Assembly (NCBI RefSeq): GCF_000425345.1
Contig: NZ_AUDG01000037.1
Span: forward strand, 1 to 40,612
Reading direction: 5' to 3'
From: Rheinheimera baltica DSM 14885
GTDB taxonomy: Bacteria; Pseudomonadota; Gammaproteobacteria; Enterobacterales; Alteromonadaceae
DNA: 40,612 nucleotides
The notes under the pieces: model-generated
Told to the model about the DNA's origin: nothing
The model's database searches: none
The model's input: the letters and a program-made list of their open reading frames with translations, nothing else
Shown here: in pieces, positions 34,550-40,612 of the stretch
How positions within the stretch are numbered: position 1 is the first letter of the stretch
Layout: the number at the start of each line of letters is the position of its first letter
Position numbers and translations under genes: made by a program

Positions 34550-34582
34550 AAAAGCCACGCGTCCCCAACCCGCGTGGCTTTT
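34550..34582. terminator. Strong terminator after the 50-residue gene
   Basis: AAAAGCCACGCG (34550-34561) pairs perfectly with CGCGTGGCTTTT (34571-34582), with a nine-base loop. The flanking A and T runs let it work on both strands. Its placement supports a plus-strand transcript ending here. Confidence 0.9.
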
Positions 34583-34653
34583 CTACTTCTGCTGCTTGTT
34601 CCAACGATTCGCTTGCATTAAAGTAACAATGATTACAGCGGGGAGATGAAATA

Positions 34654-35007
34654 ATGACAGGGCATGAAAACATAAACTATATAGAATTTCCTGCGGCTGA
34701 TTTGAGCGCCACTAAACAGTTTTACAACAAAGTATTTGGCTGGGTGTTTGCAGATTACGGCCCGGACTACATCGCTTTTGCTAATTCAGGTGTGGATGGT
34801 GGCTTTTACCGCTCAGATAAGACATCGTCTGTAGCTAACGGGGCGGCTCTGGTAGTGTTATACAGCAAAGATTTAATCAAGACTGAACAACGTATAGTTG
34901 CATCAGGCGGCAAAATTATTAAACCGGTATTTTCTTTTCCGGGAGGAAAACGGTTCCATTTCTCTGACCCAAGTGGTAATGAATTAGCCGTATGGTCTGA
35001 GCAGTAA
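34654..35007 (+). CDS. VOC family (glyoxalase/bleomycin-resistance-like) protein
   Basis: A 117-residue single VOC unit: NYIEFPAADLSATKQFYNKVFGW, a middle GGFYRSD strand, and KRFHFSDPSGNELAVWSE at the end. The E in IEFPA and the terminal E of GNELAVW are possible metal ligands. Proteins of this size dimerise; substrates vary widely and none is implied here. A ribosome site GGGGAGA lies upstream. Confidence 0.85.
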   Translation: MTGHENINYIEFPAADLSATKQFYNKVFGWVFADYGPDYIAFANSGVDGGFYRSDKTSSVANGAALVVLYSKDLIKTEQRIVASGGKIIKPVFSFPGGKRFHFSDPSGNELAVWSEQ

Positions 35008-35018
35008 TAAGAAGATGT

Positions 35019-35089
35019 AATAAGAGATCGCTTACGCAACAGTAACTGCGTAAGCGATATGCTGAGTACTGCATAGAATATCTCTTATT
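35019..35089. repeat. Nested inverted repeats between convergent genes
   Basis: An inner hairpin ATCGCTTACGCA (35027-35038) with TGCGTAAGCGAT (35047-35058) is perfect over 12 bp. Outer arms AATAAGAGAT (35019-35028) and ATCTCTTATT (35080-35089) are also perfect over 10 bp. The two overlap by two bases, so they are alternative or stacked structures. The right arm runs into the stop codon of the minus-strand gene. Probably a bidirectional transcript end. Confidence 0.75.
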
Positions 35090-35357
35090 CGTCATCTGTA
35101 TCTTTTTTGTCTGCCTGTAGTGGTGCTTCTGTTTGTGACACGCTTTGTTCTGCTAACACCGCGCCGGCAGAAAATAGCAATTCTGTCGTCGTGTTCTCTA
35201 GCGCCAACTTGGCTTGTAGTTTTATGTTTTTCCCCAGTTCAGCCAGTTGACTCGTTACTACCTCAGTCAGTTCTTCTGTAATGCTGCTCGCTTGTGCTGG
35301 TGAAGCTAAATTGACAGCAAACACGGTGGCCAAGGTTAATGCAGTTAATGTTTTCAT
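35085..35357 (-). CDS. Small exported hypothetical protein
   Basis: About 90 residues with a clear signal peptide (MKTLTALTLATVFAVNLASPAQA). The mature part is a predicted helix-rich, mildly acidic peptide with SITEELTEVVTSQLAELGKNIKLQAKLALENTTTELLF and an acidic tail ending DKKDTDDE. No family is recognised. The start at 35357 has AAGGA at a good distance; the upstream ATG at 35393 would only add residues before the signal peptide. Confidence 0.7.
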   Translation of the reverse strand: MKTLTALTLATVFAVNLASPAQASSITEELTEVVTSQLAELGKNIKLQAKLALENTTTELLFSAGAVLAEQSVSQTEAPLQADKKDTDDE

Positions 35358-35623
35358 TTTGTGATCCTTAATTACCATTTGATTAAATAACACTGAACCT
35401 ATATCAAGCTGCGTGCCAATTGTTTTTATTAATTTAAGTATTTGAAATTAAATGATTATTATTTTTTTGTGTAGGATTTTCTGGTAGGGCGGTTCACCTT
35501 GATATTATATTTTTGGTGAAAATGACTAAAAGTTAGTGAAAATTATTTTGCAAATTTCAAGTGTGGCACTGCAGGGGATTTGCGCTATGATTCAATGATT
35601 ATGCAGGCATGATGTAGGCTAGA

Positions 35624-36370
35624 ATGTTAAAAGCGTTGTTGATGGTTTTTAGTTGCTGCTGTCTTTATGTGCAGGCCCAAACACTTGCCCCAATTCGGGT
35701 AGTGACTGAATATTCACCACCGCACCAAACCCTGGTTCAAGGCGAAGTTAGCGGGCTGAGTACGGAGTTGGTACTTGCTATCTTAGCAGAAGCGGGGGTT
35801 AGCGCGACAATTGAGATGTTCCCCTGGGCCAGGGCATTTAATATTGCACGTAGCCAACCTAATGTATTGATTTACAATATGGCCCGTACGCCAGAGCGCG
35901 AAGAACAATTTCACTGGTTAGGCACAGTTGCAGCATATCAACTTGGTTTTGTTGGCCTCAGTCATCGACAAGACATTACTATCACGTCATTGGATGAGGC
36001 ACTGGCATTTACCATAGCCGTACAACGAGACGATCTCTCGGCAAATTTTTTGCTTCAACAGGGTTTCGAACTTGGCGTGCAACTGGTGTTGGTTGCCGAC
36101 ATTAGCGAATCTTGGCAATTATTACGCAACGGTAAGGTTGATCTTATTATTGATGATGCCGTTGCGCTTAATGATATGGTAGCAAAGCTGGATCTGCCAC
36201 AATCATCTGTCCGATTCGTTTATGCTATCCCACAGCTTAAGCAGCAAACCTGGCTGGCAGCAAGTTTAGCAACCTCGCCTGAACTTATTAACGCAATAAA
36301 GTTTGCCCACAAGAAAATTGCACTCTCACCGCGATATCATCAGATTATGTCGTCTTCTTATCGTGAGTAA
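35624..36370 (+). CDS. Periplasmic substrate-binding protein (SBP_bac_3-like)
   Basis: A 248-residue exported protein (signal peptide about 1-18, ending YVQA). It fits the transporter substrate-binding family 3 of gammaproteobacteria: IRVVTEYSPPHQTLVQGEVSGLSTELVLAILAEAG, IEMFPWARAFNIARSQPNVLIYNMARTPEREEQFHWLG and a C-terminal region with DLIIDDAVALNDMVAKL. Members without a neighbouring ABC transporter are common and may feed signalling or transport elsewhere; the R near ARTPEREE usually contacts a ligand carboxylate. Ligand unknown. An AGG lies seven bases before the ATG. Confidence 0.85.
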   Translation: MLKALLMVFSCCCLYVQAQTLAPIRVVTEYSPPHQTLVQGEVSGLSTELVLAILAEAGVSATIEMFPWARAFNIARSQPNVLIYNMARTPEREEQFHWLGTVAAYQLGFVGLSHRQDITITSLDEALAFTIAVQRDDLSANFLLQQGFELGVQLVLVADISESWQLLRNGKVDLIIDDAVALNDMVAKLDLPQSSVRFVYAIPQLKQQTWLAASLATSPELINAIKFAHKKIALSPRYHQIMSSSYRE

Positions 36371-36376
36371 AATAAA

Positions 36377-36398
36377 ACCGCCCGCAATTGCGGGCGGT
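36377..36398. terminator. 22-bp palindrome between convergent genes
   Basis: ACCGCCCGCAA-TTGCGGGCGGT is a perfect palindrome, six bases after the binding-protein stop and just before the 3' end of ettA. There is an A-run on its left and a weak T-run further right, so it probably terminates both. Confidence 0.8.
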
Positions 36399-36404
36399 AG
36401 CGGG

Positions 36405-38066
36405 TTAGATTTTTTTATATTTAATACGATGCGGCTCTAACGCATCGGCACCATATGTCGCTTTTAGCCAGGCTTCATAGTCAGAATAGTTGCCTTCAAA
36501 GAAGTTAACGTTGCCTTCATCACGGTAATCAAGAATATGCGTTGCAATGCGGTCCAGGAACCAACGGTCGTGCGATATCACCATGGCACAGCCCGGGAAA
36601 TCCAACAGGGCATTTTCCAGCGCTCGCAGCGTTTCAACATCCAAGTCATTGGTAGGTTCATCCAGCAGCAACATATTACCGCCAGCTTTTAATAACGCCG
36701 CTAAATGCACACGATTTCGCTCACCACCGGATAATTCACCGATAAACTTTTGTTGATCGTTACCTTTAAAATTAAAGCGACCCACATAAGCACGACTAGG
36801 AATTTGGAAACTGCCAATTTGTAGCATGTCCTGACCGTTAGAAATCTCCTGCCAGACGGTATTTTTAGGGTTCATACTGTCGCGGAATTGGTCAACACTG
36901 GCCAGTTGCACGGTGTCACCGACACTGATATCACCTGAGTCTGCTTGTTCGGTGCCGCTGATCATTTTAAATAGCGTTGATTTACCGGCGCCGTTCGGGC
37001 CGATGATGCCAACTATGGCACCTTTGGGCATGCTAAAGCTTAAATTGTCTATTAATAAGCGTTCGCCAAAAGACTTACGCAGATTAGTCACTTCCAGCAC
37101 TTTGTCTCCCAAGCGAGGGCCAGGTGGAATAAACAGTTCGTTAGTTTCATTACGTTTTTGAAACTCCTGGCTTTGCAGTTCTTCAAACCGTGCCATCCGG
37201 GCTTTACTTTTAGCATGGCGGCCTTTTGGATTCGTGCGCACCCATTCCAATTCTTGTTTAATGGAGCGTTGACGGGCATTTTCAGTTTTCTCTTCTTGCT
37301 GCAAACGCGCATCTTTTTGCTCTAACCAAGAGGAGTAGTTACCTTCCCAGGGAATACCATAACCGCGGTCTAACTCGAGGATCCAACCAGCAACATTATC
37401 CAGGAAGTAACGGTCGTGGGTAATGGCCACAACAGTACCCGGATAGTCGTGCAGGAAACGTTCTAACCAAGCAACAGACTCAGCATCAAGGTGGTTAGTC
37501 GGTTCGTCCAGCAGTAGCATGTCAGGACGTTCTAACAGTAAACGACAAATGGCTACGCGGCGGCGTTCACCCCCTGACAGATGCTCGATTTTGGCATCCC
37601 AGGGCGGCAGACGCAGCGCATCTGCGGCGCGCTCTAAGGTATTATCCAGGTTATGACCTTCTTTGGCCTGAATTAATGCCTCCAGCTCACCTTGTTCGCG
37701 GGCCAGTGCATCAAAATCGGCGTTTTCCTCGGCATAGGCGGCGTAAACTTGATCTAATCGCGCTAAAGCATCTTTTACGTCACTGACGGCTTCTTCAACG
37801 ATTTCACGCACGGTTTTACTGGTATCTAACACCGGTTCTTGTGGCAAATAACCAATTTTAGTGCCTGCCAACGGGCGGGCTTCACCTTCAAATTCGGTAT
37901 CAACACCAGCCATAATACGTAGTAAGGTAGATTTACCAGAACCGTTTAAACCCAACACGCCAATTTTGGCACCCGGGAAAAACGAAAGTGAAATGTCTTT
38001 TAATATTGTGCGTTTAGGGGGAACCACCTTCGAAACGCGATACATCGAGTAGATATATTGAGCCAT
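36405..38066 (-). CDS. ettA: Energy-dependent translational throttle protein EttA
   Basis: A 553-residue ABC-F ATPase with two nucleotide-binding domains. NBD1: GLNGSGKSTLLRIM, LSGGERRRVAICRLLLERPDMLLLDEPTNHLD. NBD2: GPNGAGKSTLFKMI, LSGGERNRVHLAALLKAGGNMLLLDEPTNDLD. The EttA-type arm and P-site tRNA interaction segment lie between the domains (AGWILELDRGYGIPWEGNYSSWLEQKDARL). EttA sits in the ribosomal E site and slows translation when ADP/ATP is high. The start is ATG at 38066, on the minus strand, facing the DUF2750 gene. Length matches the family. Confidence 0.96.
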   Translation of the reverse strand: MAQYIYSMYRVSKVVPPKRTILKDISLSFFPGAKIGVLGLNGSGKSTLLRIMAGVDTEFEGEARPLAGTKIGYLPQEPVLDTSKTVREIVEEAVSDVKDALARLDQVYAAYAEENADFDALAREQGELEALIQAKEGHNLDNTLERAADALRLPPWDAKIEHLSGGERRRVAICRLLLERPDMLLLDEPTNHLDAESVAWLERFLHDYPGTVVAITHDRYFLDNVAGWILELDRGYGIPWEGNYSSWLEQKDARLQQEEKTENARQRSIKQELEWVRTNPKGRHAKSKARMARFEELQSQEFQKRNETNELFIPPGPRLGDKVLEVTNLRKSFGERLLIDNLSFSMPKGAIVGIIGPNGAGKSTLFKMISGTEQADSGDISVGDTVQLASVDQFRDSMNPKNTVWQEISNGQDMLQIGSFQIPSRAYVGRFNFKGNDQQKFIGELSGGERNRVHLAALLKAGGNMLLLDEPTNDLDVETLRALENALLDFPGCAMVISHDRWFLDRIATHILDYRDEGNVNFFEGNYSDYEAWLKATYGADALEPHRIKYKKI

Positions 38067-38224
38067 AATAATACGCTTATTTTTGCCTGAATTAGTGCGG
38101 TTAATTGTACGTTATTTTCGCAGAACAGGGAAAGGCGGCAACGCGCAGATTAAGATAAAACTCGCTTTTGAGCGCTGCTTTCTGGTCTAATAGCACTAAT
38201 ACTTTACCTGGGGTGAAAATCATT

Positions 38225-38578
38225 ATGAGTCAGTTTGCACAAGATCCAAGTTTTCAGCGTTTCGTAGAAGAAGCCAAAACCCACGGTGTGGTTTATGTGT
38301 TGGCCGACGGCGAAGATTTGTTGGTTGTAGAGTCCGTTGAATTTGAGGACACTGACGTCATGCCGTTTTGGTCTGATGAAGCATCAGCGATAGCGCACTG
38401 CTCAGAAGAGTGGGCGGTTTATAAGCCAGAAGCTATTCCGCTAAATGTGTTTTGTGACGGTTGGCTTAAAGAAATGTACGATGATGGCGTTTTAATTGGT
38501 ACAAACTGGGACGAGAGCCTTAATGGGCCTGAAGTTGAACCGCGCGAACTGCTTGAAGCTTTGTCATTAGTACAATAA
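38225..38578 (+). CDS. DUF2750 domain-containing protein
   Basis: About 117 residues. The DUF2750 pattern is clear: VVYVLADGEDLLVVES, DVMPFWSDEASAIAHCSEEWAVYKPEAIPLNVFCDGWLKEMYDDGVLIGTNWDE and EVEPRELLEAL. The domain has no known function. The upstream codons to 38168 give a non-family extension; the ATG at 38225 fits better and has GGGGTGA before it. It diverges from ettA with a 158-base gap. Confidence 0.88.
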   Translation: MSQFAQDPSFQRFVEEAKTHGVVYVLADGEDLLVVESVEFEDTDVMPFWSDEASAIAHCSEEWAVYKPEAIPLNVFCDGWLKEMYDDGVLIGTNWDESLNGPEVEPRELLEALSLVQ

Positions 38579-38718
38579 TCCTGCCGCAAGCTCTGCTCTG
38601 AGTTTTGACCTTTCGGAGCAGGTATTTTGCATAAAAATGGCAAAAAAAAGACAATCCCCGTAAACTATCGGCAATGGCGACACGTATTATGGTGATTGAA
38701 GCCGGGTTGGATAAAGTT

Positions 38719-39363
38719 ATGTTACCAGATGAAGCAATATTGGTTCGCAGTGCGTTAGAAGCCCAAGGGTTAGAAACCCCGATGCTGGATAACGGTATGT
38801 CTCGTGACCAAAAATACGACAAAATTAACGCGCTGATGACTGAAGTTGTCACAACACTTGGGCTAGACCTTAGTGATGACAGCCTACGCGAAACGCCGCA
38901 TCGCATTGCAAAAATGTATGTTGACGAGATTTTTGGCGGCTTAGATTATGCTAATTTTCCAAAAATTGCGCTTATAGACAATAAGATGCAAGTAAAGGAA
39001 ATGGTAAAAGTGAAAGATATCAGCTTTACCAGCACCTGCGAGCATCACTTTGTCACTATCGATGGCAGTGCAACAGTAGCCTACATTCCTGAAAAACGTA
39101 TTATTGGTTTATCCAAAATCAACCGTATTGTTCGTTTTTTCGCTAAGCGACCTCAGGTACAGGAACGTTTGACGCAACAAATTCTGGTGGCATTACAAAC
39201 TTTACTGCAAACACCCAATGTGGCGGTAACGATGGAAGCCGTGCATTACTGTGTGAAATCACGTGGCGTGATGGATGTAAATTCTAAAACACAAACAACA
39301 GCACTTGGTGGCACGTTTAAAGATGACGGACGTACCCGTGCAGAATTCTTAGCGCGATATTAA
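38719..39363 (+). CDS. folE: GTP cyclohydrolase I
   Basis: About 214 residues, close to the usual length. It makes 7,8-dihydroneopterin triphosphate from GTP, the first step to folate and queuosine-type pterins. Zinc and catalytic motifs: [23 protein letters not shown], with [20 protein letters not shown] between. The ATG at 38719 aligns with the family N-terminus (residues [20 protein letters not shown] match E. coli FolE); earlier ATGs at 38674 and 38689 would add extra residues. A GGATAAAG region precedes the start. A strong terminator follows. Confidence 0.96.
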   Translation: MLPDEAILVRSALEAQGLETPMLDNGMSRDQKYDKINALMTEVVTTLGLDLSDDSLRETPHRIAKMYVDEIFGGLDYANFPKIALIDNKMQVKEMVKVKDISFTSTCEHHFVTIDGSATVAYIPEKRIIGLSKINRIVRFFAKRPQVQERLTQQILVALQTLLQTPNVAVTMEAVHYCVKSRGVMDVNSKTQTTALGGTFKDDGRTRAEFLARY

Positions 39364-39381
39364 TTTCGAATGTTTGCATTT

Positions 39382-39409
39382 AAAAAAGGCGCCGTGTGGC
39401 GCCTTTTTT
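39382..39409. terminator. Bidirectional terminator between folE and metE
   Basis: AAAAAAGGCGCC (39382-39393) pairs with GGCGCCTTTTTT (39398-39409) around a GTGT loop. Runs on both sides let it serve folE and the convergent metE. Confidence 0.92.
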
Positions 39410-39424
39410 GTCGATGTTAATTGC

Positions 39425-40303
39425 TTACAATAGCTCGGTACGTAGTTCCTTACAGGCTTTCACCATGTTGGCCAGCGCCGTGCGTGTTTCGTTCCAGCCT
39501 CGCGTTTTCAAGCCACAATCCGGATTAACCCATAACCGTTGTAATGGGATTTTTTCAGCCGCTTTGTAGATAAGTTGCTTCATCCAACTTACGCTGGGGA
39601 CATTGGGCGAATGAATGTCATACACGCCCGGACCAATCTCATTAGGATAATCGAAGTGCTCAAACGCATTGAGCAACTCCATATTGGAACGCGACGTTTC
39701 AATGGTTATAACATCAGCATCCATTGCTGCAATTGACGCAATGATGTCGTTAAATTCGCTATAGCACATATGCGTGTGTATTTGTGTGGTGCTGTTTATA
39801 TCGCGGCAGCTTAGTTTAAATGCTGCAACAGCCCAGTCGAGATAGTGCTGCCACTGACTATGTTTTAACGGTAACCCCTCGCGAAACGCGGGTTCATCAA
39901 TTTGAATAATATTGATGCCGGCCTCTTGCAGATCTTTTACCTCTTCGGCCAGTGCTAAACTCAGTTGTAAGGCGATATCTGCGCGGCTAATATCCTCGCG
40001 TGGGAATGACCATCCCAGCAGTGTTACTGGGCCAGTAAGCATACCTTTTACCGGTTTATCTGTGAGAGATTGGGCATAGCGCGTCCAGCTTACGGTCATA
40101 GCTTGTGGCCTGCTGATATCGCCGATTATAACCGGGGGTTTTACACAGCGTGAGCCATAGCTTTGTACCCAGCCAAACTGAGTAAATGTATAGCCTTCCA
40201 GCAGCTCACCAAAGTATTCCACCATGTCGTTGCGCTCAGCTTCACCGTGCACTAATACATCTAAGCCGATTTGCTCTTGCTCTAGGGCTTGTTGATCTTT
40301 CGA
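39425..40303 (-). pseudogene. metE: Cobalamin-independent methionine synthase, 3' fragment disrupted by an IS element
   Basis: The reading frame covers the C-terminal catalytic barrel of MetE and is open to about 40303. The reading [31 protein letters not shown] lies across the GTG at 40252, so that GTG is not the true start. The zinc ligands are intact: H and C in [10 protein letters not shown] in ITIETSRS and C in [10 protein letters not shown]. The protein is normally about 750 residues; here roughly the last 290 remain. Upstream the homology stops and sequence with an IS5-family transposase begins, on the opposite strand. The N-terminal half, if it exists, lies beyond the insertion. The strain probably depends on another methionine synthase. 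Confidence 0.88.
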
Positions 40304-40612
40304 GATGGATTATTAGACAGCATGATGGGCTGGTACAATTACTTTCGCCAAAAACTAACCATGACAACCCATCATGCCAAGGACAATGTTAACAGACGAG
40401 TGCTGGTCAAAGCTAATCAGATTGATGCTTAAAACAGGCCGCATTTATGACAAACCGGAACACAGAAATACTTTCGAAGGCATTTTGTACCGGATGCGGG
40501 TCGGTTGCCCATGGCGCGATGTGCCAGAAACTTTTGGAGATTGGAGCGCCATCTACCGGCGTTTTAACTTGTGGTCTAAAAAAGGCATTCTGATGCAGCT
40601 ATTCGCCGAGTT
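40304..40612 (+). mobile_element. IS5-family insertion sequence, left end, partial
   Basis: MetE homology ends at about 40303-40306, and the region that follows carries an IS5-family transposase gene reading out of the window. The exact end base and target duplication cannot be fixed because the right end is missing. Internal inverted repeats GCATGATGGG (40320-40329) and CCCATCATGC (40368-40377) flank the transposase start. Confidence 0.8.
40374..40612 (+). CDS. IS5-family transposase, N-terminal part
   Basis: An open frame of 79 codons and two bases from ATG at 40374 to the window edge. The peptide includes LTDECWSKLIRLM, YDKPEHRNTFEGILYRMRVGCPWRDVPETFGDWSAIYRRF and NLWSKKGILMQLF, the N-terminal region shared by IS5-family (IS427-type) transposases, upstream of the catalytic DDE domain. 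The start codon lies in one arm of a 10-bp inverted repeat, so translation on long readthrough transcripts may be blocked. Many members of this group are made by frameshifting between two frames; that cannot be checked here. Confidence 0.85.
   Translation, partial: MPRTMLTDECWSKLIRLMLKTGRIYDKPEHRNTFEGILYRMRVGCPWRDVPETFGDWSAIYRRFNLWSKKGILMQLFAE

Noticed and set aside
38674-38718. Longer FolE start at 38674 or 38689
   Set aside because: The extra residues have no counterpart in E. coli FolE; alignment begins at 38719.
1-40612. tRNA or rRNA genes, prophage, restriction or toxin-antitoxin systems
   Set aside because: I found no sequence with these hallmarks.

Overview
The window looks like a chromosomal segment of a gammaproteobacterium of the Rheinheimera / Alishewanella / Arsukibacterium kind (order Alteromonadales sensu lato). 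This is inferred from the proteins: rpsP-rimM-trmD-rplS, an AroF-TyrA pair, a PheA with its leader, EttA, a DUF2750 protein, FolE and MetE all resemble gammaproteobacterial forms, and the accessory genes (tandem amidohydrolases, M28 lipoprotein, penicillin-acylase homologue, cytochrome c') fit that group. Most of it is ordinary, densely packed chromosome. Both ends lie in mobile DNA: the 3' end of a group II intron on the left and an IS5-family element on the right. That is what a contig broken at repeats would look like.

Left part (1-5.9 kb): the intron 3' end (domains V and VI) is followed in frame by the second exon of a GAF-domain gene. Then come a secreted M23 peptidase with C-terminal tandem repeats, an ACT-domain protein, the ribosomal/tRNA-modification operon rpsP-rimM-trmD-rplS with its promoter and terminator, and a DnaJ-related protein.

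Aromatic amino acid theme: aroF-tyrA (6.1-8.3 kb) sits behind a sigma70-type promoter overlaid by likely TyrR boxes. pheA (16.3-17.4 kb, minus strand) is preceded by an unannotated 20-residue Phe-rich leader peptide and a complete transcription attenuator. An aromatic/aspartate-type aminotransferase lies at 31.9 kb. Together they cover the entry step of the shikimate pathway, both branches after chorismate, and the final transamination to Phe/Tyr.

Middle part: a CapA-like plus MurF-like fusion protein, a LOG-family protein, a beta-CASP metallo-beta-lactamase nuclease, a TPR protein, a YaeR-type VOC protein, an orphan lipoprotein, a penicillin-acylase-family membrane-anchored hydrolase, cytochrome b561 facing a cytochrome c', a dCACHE-HAMP-PAS-GGDEF-EAL protein, two amidohydrolase-like secreted proteins and an M28 lipoprotein peptidase.

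Right part: a REP-like intergenic hairpin, a SUI1/YciH protein, a free-methionine-sulfoxide-reductase-like GAF protein, the aminotransferase, an alpha/beta hydrolase, an AT-rich 430-bp intergenic region leading to a small unannotated 50-aa gene with its own terminator, a VOC protein, a small exported protein, a periplasmic binding protein, ettA, a DUF2750 gene, folE, and a 5'-truncated metE interrupted by the IS5-family element.

I found no phage, CRISPR, restriction or toxin-antitoxin system. The best candidates for something less described are the CapA-MurF fusion, the M23-repeat protein, the amidohydrolase/M28 cluster whose domains lack metal ligands, the pheL attenuator and the 50-aa gene.
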